In this document: one piece after another, positions 36,740-43,561 of the stretch | Layout of the letters: the number at the start of each line of letters is the position of its first letter | Position numbering within the stretch: the first letter of the stretch is position 1 | Source: Amycolatopsis bullii | GTDB taxonomy: Bacteria; Actinomycetota; Actinomycetes; Mycobacteriales; Pseudonocardiaceae | Assembly (NCBI RefSeq): GCF_014654205.1 | Contig: NZ_BNAW01000020.1 | Location: 79,265-143,264, forward strand | Reading direction: 5' to 3' | Length of the DNA: 64,000 bases | Position numbers and translations under genes: made by a program | Notes under the pieces: model-generated | What the model was told of the DNA's origin: nothing | Database searches by the model: none | The model's input: the letters and a program-made list of their open reading frames with translations, nothing else

Positions 36740-37714
36740 GTGACGAGCGGGCCCGAGGTGTTGTGCGTGGGCGAGACGATGGCGCTGTTCGTGCCCGCCG
36801 AACCCGGCCCGCCGGACGAGGTGAAGCACTGGGTGCGCACCATCGGCGGCGCCGAATCGAACGTGGCCTGCAACCTGCCGACGCTCGGGGTGCGCAGCGG
36901 CTGGGTGAGCGCGGTCGGCGACGACCCGTTCGGCCGGGCGATGCTGCGCGAGGTCGCATCCCACGGCGTCGACGTCAGCGCGTGCTCCGTCGACCCGCTG
37001 CGCCCGACCGGGCTCTACGTCAAGGAAAGCGGTGCCGGCGGCAGTCCCGTGCGCTACTACCGGGCGGGCTCGGCCGCGTCCGGGATGGGGCCCGAGCTGC
37101 TGGACCGGCTCGATCTCGACGGCGTCCGCGTGCTGCACCTGTCCGGCATCACACCCGCGTTGTCGGACAGCTGCCTGGCCCTGGTGCGGGCGCTGCTGGA
37201 CCTGCCCCGCGGCGACCGGCTGATCTCGTTCGACGTCAACCTGCGGCCGGCGCTGTGGGCCGGCCGCGACCCCGGCCTGCTCGCCGGACTGGCCGCGCAG
37301 GCCGACATCGTCCTGACCGGCGACGACGAGGCCCAGCGCGTGTGGGGGACCGGCGACCCGGAACAGCTGCGGGCGTTGCTGCCGGGACCGCGCACGCTCG
37401 TGGTCAAGCACGGCGAGCGCGGCGCCACGCTGGTCGAGGGCGAGCCGCTGTTCGCGCCCGCGCTGAAGGTCGACGTCGTCGAGCCGGTCGGTGCGGGGGA
37501 CGCGTTCGCCGCCGGGTTCCTCGCCGCGACCCTGCGCGGCGCCACGCCCCTGGAACGGCTGCGCCAGGGGCACCTGCAGGCCGCGGTCACCCTGCTCACG
37601 CACGACGACGTCGGGGTGCCGCTGCCGCGGGAAGTCGTGGATACCCTGCTGCACGCGGACCCGGACGAGTGGCGTTCGGTGCGGCTGACCGGAGAGGGCG
37701 TGGTGCTCCCATGA
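36740..37714 (+). CDS. PfkB family sugar kinase, 2-keto-3-deoxygluconate kinase-like
   Basis: 324 residues. Motifs: GETMALFVPAEPGP, the first PfkB signature GGAESNVACNLPTLG, and the anion-hole/base motif PVGAGDAFAAGFLA (D254). GETM and the RYYRAGSAAS stretch fit KDG kinases (KdgK) better than ribokinase or fructokinase. It would produce KDPG for Entner-Doudoroff cleavage; no KDPG aldolase is encoded in the window. GTG at 36740 after GGGAGACGG. Overlaps the IclR gene by ATGA. Confidence 0.87.
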   Translation: MTSGPEVLCVGETMALFVPAEPGPPDEVKHWVRTIGGAESNVACNLPTLGVRSGWVSAVGDDPFGRAMLREVASHGVDVSACSVDPLRPTGLYVKESGAGGSPVRYYRAGSAASGMGPELLDRLDLDGVRVLHLSGITPALSDSCLALVRALLDLPRGDRLISFDVNLRPALWAGRDPGLLAGLAAQADIVLTGDDEAQRVWGTGDPEQLRALLPGPRTLVVKHGERGATLVEGEPLFAPALKVDVVEPVGAGDAFAAGFLAATLRGATPLERLRQGHLQAAVTLLTHDDVGVPLPREVVDTLLHADPDEWRSVRLTGEGVVLP

Positions 37715-38469
37715 GCCAGAGCTTGGACCGCGCGCTGACGTTGCTGACCTCGATCGCGCAGGACGCGCGCACCCTGGACGACCTCGCCGACGAGATAGGC
37801 GTGCACAAGTCGACGGTGCTGCGCCTGCTGCGCACCCTCGAGCAGCACCACTTCGTCCGCCGCGAAGGCGCCCGGCACTACCGGCTGGGCAGCGCCATGT
37901 TCGACCTCGCCAACCAGGCCCTGGACTCCTTCGACGTCCGGCGCAGCGCCCACCCCGCGCTCGCCGCCCTCAACGAGCGCACCGGGCACACCGTGCACCT
38001 GGCCAGCTACGAGGACGGCGAAGTCGTCTACATCGACAAGTTCGAGGGCCGGCACTCGGTGCGGATGTACTCGCGGATCGGCAAGCGCGCGCCGCTGCAC
38101 TGCACCGCGGTGGGGAAGGTGCTGGTCGCGGCGATGCCCGTGGCCCGCCGCGAGGAGATCGCGCGGTCGATCGAGTACCCGGTGCGGACGCCGAACACGA
38201 TCACCACGCCCGCGGAATACCTGGCGGAGCTGGAGCGCGTGGCCCAGCGCGGGTACGCCGTCGACAACGCCGAGCACGAGGACTTCATCCACTGCATCGC
38301 GGCGCCGGTGCGGGGGACCGGCGGCGAGGTGCTGGCCGCCGCGTCGATGTCGGTGCCGAAGGTGCTGCTCGACTACGACGGCCTGCTGGCGCTGGTGCCC
38401 GAGCTGCGGGCCGCCACGAAAGAAGCTTCCGTCCACAGCGGATGGACGGAGAACGGAAAGGGGCACTGA
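37711..38469 (+). CDS. IclR family transcriptional regulator
   Basis: 252 residues. N-terminal winged HTH (LDDLADEIGVHKSTVLRLLRTLEQHHFV) and C-terminal effector domain (HTVHLASYEDGEVVYIDKFEG, LHCTAVGKVLVAAM, GYAVDNAEHEDFIHCIAAPV). IclR effector domains sense small organic acids and keto-sugar acids, for example KdgR binding 2-keto-3-deoxygluconate. It lies between the kinase and ridA, overlapping both, and probably controls the divergent cluster through the repeats at 36642-36668. Confidence 0.92.
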   Translation: MSQSLDRALTLLTSIAQDARTLDDLADEIGVHKSTVLRLLRTLEQHHFVRREGARHYRLGSAMFDLANQALDSFDVRRSAHPALAALNERTGHTVHLASYEDGEVVYIDKFEGRHSVRMYSRIGKRAPLHCTAVGKVLVAAMPVARREEIARSIEYPVRTPNTITTPAEYLAELERVAQRGYAVDNAEHEDFIHCIAAPVRGTGGEVLAAASMSVPKVLLDYDGLLALVPELRAATKEASVHSGWTENGKGH

Positions 38470-38852
38470 TGAGCAAGACGGCAGTTTCCACCGAGAACGC
38501 GCCGAAGCCGCCGGCGAAGTTCTCGCAGGCCGTCCGCAAGGGGAACCTGCTGCAGGTCGCCGGCCAGGTCGCCTTCGACCCGGCGACCGGCGCGATCGTC
38601 GGCGACGACGTCGCGGGCCAGACCCGGCAGACGTTCAAGAACATCGAGGCCGTGCTGGCGGAGGCGGGCTCGAGCCTCGCCGACGCGATCATGGTCCGGG
38701 TGTACCTGACCGACACCGCGCACTTCGCGCCGTTCAACGAGGTGTACGACGAGCTGATCGGCGAGGCGCCGCAGCCCGCCCGCACGACGGTGTACGTCGG
38801 TCTCCCGGGCGAGCTGCTCGTCGAGATCGACGTGCTCTGCGTGCTGGACTGA
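38469..38852 (+). CDS. ridA: RidA family reactive enamine/imine deaminase
   Basis: 127 residues. Typical features: FSQAVRKGNLLQVAGQVAFDP near the start, AGSSLADAIMVRVYLTD, and ARTTVYVGLPGELLVEIDVLCVLD, with the Arg that binds the carboxylate. RidA hydrolyses enamine/imine intermediates released by PLP dehydratases to the keto acid, which fits the PLP dehydratase encoded divergently. Start overlaps the IclR stop (TGATG). Convergent with acdS. Confidence 0.92.
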   Translation: MSKTAVSTENAPKPPAKFSQAVRKGNLLQVAGQVAFDPATGAIVGDDVAGQTRQTFKNIEAVLAEAGSSLADAIMVRVYLTDTAHFAPFNEVYDELIGEAPQPARTTVYVGLPGELLVEIDVLCVLD

Positions 38853-38867
38853 GCCTTCGGCGGGCGG

Positions 38868-39866
38868 TCAGCCCAGGACGCTGGTGTAGCCGTTCAGGGC
38901 CGGCTGCCCGCCGAGGTGGGCGTAGAGGACGTTCGAATCGCGCGGGATCTCGCCGTTCGTGACGAGGTCGATGAGCCCGGCCATCGACTTGCCCTCGTAC
39001 ACCGGGTCGGTGATCATGCCTTCCAGCCGGGCGCACGTCTCGATGGCGTCCACGCATGCCTTGTCGGGGATGCCGTAGATCCCGGCGTGGTAGCGGTCGT
39101 CGAGTTCGACCTCGGGGATTTCCCCGGCGCCGATCAGGTCGGCGGTGGTGCGTGCGATGCGGGTGACCTGCTCCCGGGTTTCTCCGGGCTTGGCGGAAGC
39201 ATCGATGCCGAGGATCCGGCGCGGCTTGCCGCTCAGCGCGGTCCCGGCGACCATCCCGCCCTGGGTGCTGCCGGTGACCGAGCAGACGACGACGGTGTCG
39301 AAGAAGACACCGAGTTCTTCTTCTTGTTTTTCGAGCTCGACGATCCAGTTCGCGAAGCCGAGCCCGCCGAGCCGGTGGTCCGAGGCGCCGGCGGGGATGG
39401 CGTAGGGCCTCCCGCCTCGCTCCTCGACCTCGGCGACGGCGTTCTCCCACGCCTCCTTGAAGCCGATGCCGAAGCCGGCCTCGACGAGCCGGACGTCGGC
39501 GCCGAGGATGCGCGAGAGCTGGATGTTGCCGACTTTGTCGTAGAGCGGGTCGTGCCAGTCGACCCAGCTTTCCTGCACCAGCACGGCCTTCAGCCCGGCC
39601 CGCGCCGCGGCGGCGGCGACCTGGCGGGTGTGGTTGGACTGGACACCGCCGATGGAGACGAGCGTGTCGGCGCCCTGCTCGAGTGCGTCGGCGACGAGGT
39701 ACTCCAGCTTGCGGGTCTTGTTCCCGCCGAACGCGAGGCCGGAGTTCACGTCCTCGCGCTTGGCCCAGATCCGCGCGCCGCCGAGGTGGGCGGTCAGGCG
39801 TTCCAGCGGGTGCACCGGCGACGGGCCGAACAGGAGCGGGTAGCGGGGGAAGTCGGCGAGGGTCAT
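38868..39866 (-). CDS. acdS: 1-aminocyclopropane-1-carboxylate deaminase
   Basis: 332 residues. PLP Lys in FGGNKTRKLEYL (K50), SNHTRQVAAAAARAG, and the residues that separate ACC deaminase from D-cysteine desulfhydrase: Tyr290-Glu291 (VYEGKSMAGLID) and Leu318 (LYAHLGGQPALNGY), matching Tyr294/Glu295/Leu322 of the Pseudomonas enzyme with a constant offset of four. It converts ACC to ammonia and 2-oxobutyrate, a trait of plant-associated bacteria. Coupled (ATGA) to the GntR regulator upstream. Confidence 0.93.
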   Translation of the reverse strand: MTLADFPRYPLLFGPSPVHPLERLTAHLGGARIWAKREDVNSGLAFGGNKTRKLEYLVADALEQGADTLVSIGGVQSNHTRQVAAAAARAGLKAVLVQESWVDWHDPLYDKVGNIQLSRILGADVRLVEAGFGIGFKEAWENAVAEVEERGGRPYAIPAGASDHRLGGLGFANWIVELEKQEEELGVFFDTVVVCSVTGSTQGGMVAGTALSGKPRRILGIDASAKPGETREQVTRIARTTADLIGAGEIPEVELDDRYHAGIYGIPDKACVDAIETCARLEGMITDPVYEGKSMAGLIDLVTNGEIPRDSNVLYAHLGGQPALNGYTSVLG

Positions 39867-40498
39867 CGGTCCTCCAGCAGTTCGGTCCAGATGGTCGAAA
39901 TCACCGCGACGGCGGTTTCGGTGTCGTGCTTCTCGAGCGCGTCGATGAGCTTCGTGTGGCGCTCGACGGAGTTCCAGGCGAGCGTCGAGCTGAACCGGGC
40001 GTGCTCGAGGCGGCGCAGCAGCGGGGTGTAGCGGTCGAGGGTCGCGGCGACGGCGGCGTTGCCGGCCAGGCGGACCGGGACGTCGTGCAGCTCGTCGTCC
40101 GCCTGCACGGCGGCCGCGATGTCCCGGGCCACGATGGCTTCGGCGAACCGGTCGTTGGCCGCCCGCATGGCGGCGATGTCGGCTGGGCGGCACTTCGCGG
40201 CGGCCTGGCGGACGGCGAACTCGTGCAGCACCCGGACGATTTCGCGGGCGTCGAGCACGTCGGGGGACATGACGTCGGAGACGCGCGTGTAGCTCTGGGG
40301 CTTCTGGTCGACGAGCCCGTCGTCGGTGAGGCGTCGGAGGGCGTCCCGGACGGGGGCCTTCGAGAGCCCGAGCTGGTCGGCGAGGTCGCCGTCGCGCAGC
40401 GGGGTGCCGGGCGGGAGGGTGCCGTCGACGATCGCGCGGCGGATCCGGTCGTAGGCCTCGTCGCGGAGGAGCGGGCGGGTGACCTTCGAGAGACTCAC
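39863..40498 (-). CDS. GntR family regulator, FadR/FCD subgroup
   Basis: 211 residues from a leaderless GTG at 40498. N-terminal winged HTH (AYDRIRRAIVDGTLPPGTPLRDGDLADQLGLSKAPVRDALRRL) and all-helical FCD ligand domain (VLDAREIVRVLHEFAVRQAA, ADDELHDVPVRLAGN, SVERHTKLIDALEKHD) with Asp/His metal-ligand candidates. An ATG three codons earlier is possible, but the -10 element places transcription start at the GTG. Directly upstream of acdS, so it probably regulates ACC deaminase and itself. Confidence 0.9.
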   Translation of the reverse strand: MSLSKVTRPLLRDEAYDRIRRAIVDGTLPPGTPLRDGDLADQLGLSKAPVRDALRRLTDDGLVDQKPQSYTRVSDVMSPDVLDAREIVRVLHEFAVRQAAAKCRPADIAAMRAANDRFAEAIVARDIAAAVQADDELHDVPVRLAGNAAVAATLDRYTPLLRRLEHARFSSTLAWNSVERHTKLIDALEKHDTETAVAVISTIWTELLEDR

Positions 40499-40535
40499 AT
40501 CTAACATGTTAGATGTCGGGGGACGGGTGGGGCAA
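40497..40535 (-). promoter_or_regulatory. Promoter and 20-bp perfect palindromic operator of the gntR-acdS operon
   Basis: On the minus strand TTGCCC (40535-40530) and TAACAT (40511-40506) are 18 bp apart and place +1 at the GTG start. The perfect palindrome ACATCTAACATGTTAGATGT (40497-40516) covers the -10 and the start codon, so bound GntR would block transcription. Confidence 0.75.
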
Positions 40536-40714
40536 GGTGTGGTCCTGCTCGGTTCAGGGTGGTGAAGCGCCGGTGCGGGCCGAGACCGGGTGATCGTCGT
40601 GGTGGCTGGCCCGGCCCCGGCCGACCGGACCCGACCGGGCGACCGAGCCAACCCCTCCCGCGGCCGACCCGACCTGACCCCGGCCAACGCGAGGCCGGGC
40701 GCCAAGCCGTCGAC

Positions 40715-41074
40715 TCAGTAAACCGGGCCGGTGTACTTCTCCCCGGGCCCCTGCCCGGGCTCGTCCGGCACGGCCGAAGCCTCCCGGAACGCCTTCTGCA
40801 ACGACTGCAGGCCATCCCGCAACGGCCCGGCGTGCAGGCCCAGGTACTCCGCAGACGCGGTCACGAGCCCGGCGAGCGCGGTGATCAGCCGCCGCGCTTC
40901 GTCGAGGTCTCGGTGCGGGGATGTCGCCGGGTCGGCGTCGGCGAGGCCGAGCCGCTCGGCGCCGGCCGACAGCAGCATCACCGCCGCGCGGCTGATCACC
41001 TCCACGCTGGGGATGTCCTCCAGGTGGCGGGCTTCGGGGGAATAAGGGGGCTGTTCGGAGGGTTGTTCTGACAC
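40715..41074 (-). CDS. DUF1844 protein
   Basis: 119 residues. Core: IPSVEVISRAAVMLLSAGAERLGL, LDEARRLITALAGLVTASAEYLG and LRDGLQSLQKAFREASAVP match DUF1844, a small helical family of unknown function that is commonly found divergent from infC in actinomycetes, as here. GTG at 41074 with GGAAGGG upstream. The 200 bp between its stop and gntR is very GC-rich and I see no gene in it. Confidence 0.82.
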   Translation of the reverse strand: MSEQPSEQPPYSPEARHLEDIPSVEVISRAAVMLLSAGAERLGLADADPATSPHRDLDEARRLITALAGLVTASAEYLGLHAGPLRDGLQSLQKAFREASAVPDEPGQGPGEKYTGPVY

Positions 41075-41100
41075 GTCTGGTACCCTTCCACGTGCGACCA

Positions 41101-41120
41101 GCCCCCGAGTGATCGGGGGC
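41101..41120. other. Hairpin in infC leader/DUF1844 promoter region
   Basis: GCCCCCGA (41101-41108) and TCGGGGGC (41113-41120) form an 8-bp perfect stem with a GTGA tetraloop. It lies in the 247-bp region between the divergent DUF1844 and infC genes and would be transcribed in the infC leader if transcription starts upstream of it. Confidence 0.5.
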
Positions 41121-41228
41121 GGCAAGTGGAGCCCCGCTCCCACCCGCGTCACCGTACAGGTGGCCGGGTCCGGTCTCACCCGTCCAGGGTGAAGGAGTGT
41201 CCTCCGGGGCACGATCGGAAACAGAGTG

Positions 41229-41258
41229 GGCCCCGCGCACCGAGACGGTGTCGGGGCC
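41229..41258 (+). promoter_or_regulatory. Attenuator-like hairpin in infC leader
   Basis: GGCCCCG (41229-41235) pairs with CGGGGCC (41252-41258) and, inside, CACCG (41238-41242) with CGGTG (41246-41250) around an AGA loop. This long stem ends 64 nt before the infC start and is followed by TTCGCT. It could be a terminator or regulatory fold controlling the infC operon. Confidence 0.5.
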
Positions 41259-41321
41259 TTCGCTATGTGGGCACCAGGTCGAAACGAGAACAGGAAACAT
41301 TCCTCGGACCAAGGAGGCCCC

Positions 41322-41885
41322 ATCAGCTCCGAGACACGCATCAACGACCGAATCCGGGTGCCGGAGGTCCGTCTCGTCGGACCCGCCGGCGAACAGGTCG
41401 GCATCGTCCGGATCGAGGATGCGCTGCGCCTGGCGCAGGAGAACGACCTCGACCTCGTCGAGGTCGCGCCGCAGGCCCGCCCGCCGGTGTGCAAGCTCAT
41501 GGACTTCGGCAAGTTCAAGTACGAGAGCGCGCAGAAGGCCCGCGAATCGCGGCGCAACCAGCAGCTGACCGTCATCAAGGAACAGAAGCTGCGCCCCAAG
41601 ATCGACCAGCACGACTACGAGACCAAGAAGGGTCACGTGTCGCGCTTCCTGGCGGCGGGCAACAAGGTCAAGGTCACGATCATGTTCCGCGGCCGCGAGC
41701 AATCCCGGCCGGAGCTCGGCTACCGGCTGCTGCAGAAGCTCGCCGAGGACGTCACCGAGCTCGGCTTCGTCGAGTCGTCGGCCAAGCAGGACGGCCGCAA
41801 CATGATCATGGTGCTGGCCCCGCACAAGAACGTGAAGCCGAAGGCCAAGGCCGAGCCCGCCTCCGAGCAGGCCCCCGAGGCGTAG
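41322..41885 (+). CDS. infC: Translation initiation factor IF-3
   Basis: 187 residues from an AUC start at 41322, 5 nt after AAGGAGG. No ATG, GTG or TTG fits the RBS, and rare AUU/AUC starts are the classic self-control of infC, since IF-3 rejects non-standard start codons. Sequence: ETRINDRIRVPEVRLVGPAG, VEVAPQARPPVCKLMDFGKFKYE, then the C-terminal domain IDQHDYETKKGHVSRFLAAG, VTIMFRGREQSRPELGYRLL. First gene of infC-rpmI-rplT. Confidence 0.95.
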   Translation: MSSETRINDRIRVPEVRLVGPAGEQVGIVRIEDALRLAQENDLDLVEVAPQARPPVCKLMDFGKFKYESAQKARESRRNQQLTVIKEQKLRPKIDQHDYETKKGHVSRFLAAGNKVKVTIMFRGREQSRPELGYRLLQKLAEDVTELGFVESSAKQDGRNMIMVLAPHKNVKPKAKAEPASEQAPEA

Positions 41886-41905
41886 GCGCCGACCAGCACG
41901 AGTCA

Positions 41906-41934
41906 GCGGCTCACCGGTTTTTCCGGTGAGCCGC
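41906..41934 (+). promoter_or_regulatory. Perfect 12-bp hairpin between infC and rpmI
   Basis: GCGGCTCACCGG (41906-41917) and its complement (41923-41934) surround a TTTTT loop, 20 bp before the rpmI start. It may attenuate transcription, mark an RNA processing site, or serve in ribosomal-protein feedback on rpmI-rplT. Confidence 0.65.
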
Positions 41935-41953
41935 CGCACGAAAGAGGACAGAA

Positions 41954-42148
41954 ATGCCGAAGATGAAGACCCACAGCGGGACGTCCAAGCGGATCCGCAA
42001 GACGGGTTCGGGCAAGCTGCGCCGCCAGATGACCGGCCGGCGCCACCGCATGGAGAAGAAGTCCAGCCGCGTGACCCGCCGCCTCGAAGGCACCACCGAG
42101 GTGTCGAAGACCGAGGTCAGCCGCGTGAAGCGCCTGCTCGGCATCTGA
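41954..42148 (+). CDS. rpmI: Ribosomal protein L35
   Basis: 64 residues, standard length. MPKMKTHSGTSKRIRKTGSG and the basic middle RRHRMEKKSSRVTRRLEG are diagnostic for L35 of the large subunit. GAGGAC precedes the ATG. Lies 68 bp after infC and 67 bp before rplT, the universal infC-rpmI-rplT order. Confidence 0.97.
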   Translation: MPKMKTHSGTSKRIRKTGSGKLRRQMTGRRHRMEKKSSRVTRRLEGTTEVSKTEVSRVKRLLGI

Positions 42149-42215
42149 TCCCGCAGAACTTGCTGTAACCACCCGGGGCGTCCCCCTCGCCCCCTGAGAT
42201 CGACAGGATGGACCC

Positions 42216-42593
42216 GTGGCACGCGTCAAGCGGGCGGTCAACGCCCAGAAGAAGCGTCGCGCAACTCTCGAACTGGCCAGCGGCTACCGCGGCCAGCGTT
42301 CGCGGCTGTACCGCAAGGCCAAGGAGCAGACGCTTCACTCGCTGAACTACGCCTACCGGGACCGCCGTGCCCGCAAGGGTGACTTCCGCCAGCTGTGGAT
42401 CACCCGCATCAACGCGGCCGCTCGCGCCAACGGCGTGACCTACAACCGGTTCATCCAGGGCATCAAGGCCGCAGGTGTCGAGGTCGACCGCAAGATCCTC
42501 GCGGACCTCGCCGTCAACGACGCCGCCGCCTTCACCGCGCTGGCCGAGCTCGCCAAGGCCAACGTCAACACCGGCGAAGCGAAGTCGGCCTGA
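42216..42593 (+). CDS. rplT: Ribosomal protein L20
   Basis: 125 residues. MARVKRAVNAQKKRRATLEL, GYRGQRSRLYRKAKEQTLHSL and AYRDRRARKGDFRQLWITRI are diagnostic. L20 is an early 50S assembly protein and often feedback-regulates its operon. GTG start at 42216. Its stop codon overlaps a CTG that appears to start the next gene, and a strong hairpin follows at 42606-42652. Confidence 0.97.
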   Translation: MARVKRAVNAQKKRRATLELASGYRGQRSRLYRKAKEQTLHSLNYAYRDRRARKGDFRQLWITRINAAARANGVTYNRFIQGIKAAGVEVDRKILADLAVNDAAAFTALAELAKANVNTGEAKSA

Positions 42594-43405
42594 CCGGCGG
42601 CTTTCAACGACCCGGGGCGGAACCGTTCACCGAACGGACCCCCCGGGTCGTTGCTGCGCGCAAGCTGACGCGGCGCGCGGAACGCGACAAGACCGGCCGG
42701 TTCCTGGCCGAAGGCGCCAACGCCGTCGAAGCTGCGTTGGCGGACGGAACGGTGCACGAGCTGTTCGTCACCGCTCGGGCGTCGGAGCAGCACGCGGACC
42801 TGGTCGACGCGGCCCGCGCGGCCGGCGTCGGCGTCTCGCCGATCACCGACCGCGCCGCCGACGGCCTGTCGGAAACCGTGACGCCGCAGGGCATCGTGGC
42901 CGTCTGCGCGCTGCTGGACCGGCCCCTCGAGGAAGCCGTGACCCCGGCCGCCCGGCTCGTGGTGGTGCTGGTGGACGTCGCCGATCCCGGCAACGCGGGC
43001 ACGGTCATCCGTGTCGCCGACGCGGCCGGCGCCGACGCGGTCGTCCTGGCGGGCGACACGGTCGACCCGCACAACGGCAAGTGCGTCCGCGCGGCCGCCG
43101 GCAGCCTGTTCCACCTGCCGATCGCGCGGGTCCGCGACGTCCCGGCCGCGCTGGCCGCCTGCTCCGCCGCGGGCCTGCGGACGTTCGCCGCCCACGGCTA
43201 CGCCGACGCCGAACTCGATCGGGTGGACCTCACCGCGCCGACGGCGTGGGTGTTCGGCAACGAGGCCCACGGCCTGCCCGCGGACGTCCTCGACCGGACC
43301 GATCTCGCCGTCCGGATCCCGCTGTACGGCCGCGCCGAGAGCCTCAACCTGGCCACCGCGGCGGCGGTCTGCGTCTACACGAGCGCGATGGCGGCGCGGC
43401 GCTGA
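42590..43405 (+). CDS. SpoU/TrmH family RNA 2'-O-methyltransferase, probable CTG start
   Basis: 271 residues. C-terminal SPOUT domain: LVVVLVDVADPGNAGTVIRV, ADAVVLAGDTVDPHNGKCVR, AWVFGNEAHGLP and IPLYGRAESLNLATAAAV, the knotted SAM site. The N-terminal substrate domain begins TERTPRVVAARKLTRRAERD, as in related methyltransferases. No ATG, GTG or TTG exists in frame before this conserved part; the CTG at 42590 overlaps the rplT stop as CTGA, like the ATGA junctions elsewhere in the window. Codons 6-21 lie inside a terminator-like hairpin. Target nucleotide (23S rRNA or tRNA) unknown. Confidence 0.85.
   Translation: MTGGFQRPGAEPFTERTPRVVAARKLTRRAERDKTGRFLAEGANAVEAALADGTVHELFVTARASEQHADLVDAARAAGVGVSPITDRAADGLSETVTPQGIVAVCALLDRPLEEAVTPAARLVVVLVDVADPGNAGTVIRVADAAGADAVVLAGDTVDPHNGKCVRAAAGSLFHLPIARVRDVPAALAACSAAGLRTFAAHGYADAELDRVDLTAPTAWVFGNEAHGLPADVLDRTDLAVRIPLYGRAESLNLATAAAVCVYTSAMAARR
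42606..42652 (+). terminator. Nested hairpin after rplT, inside the next reading frame
   Basis: AACGACCCGGGG (42606-42617) is fully complementary to 42641-42652; within the loop CCGTTC (42623-42628) pairs with GAACGG (42632-42637). Such a strong double stem right after rplT looks like the operon terminator, yet it lies in the first codons of the methyltransferase gene. Confidence 0.6.
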
Positions 43406-43561
43406 CCAGCGCCGCCCGGGCCGCCGGCCGGACCGGCGCGGAGCCTCCGGGGCGACCGGGGCCGCGCGGAGCCGATCCCATAGACTTTTCCCGCCTTTGA
43501 CCTCTCGCGTGCCGTGTGCGGCGGAGCGCGAACGACCAGTCCCAGCGGACGCCGAGGAGTT

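Noticed and set aside
38868..39866. D-cysteine desulfhydrase instead of ACC deaminase
   Set aside because: Tyr-Glu and Leu at the discriminating positions (290-291, 318) match ACC deaminase.
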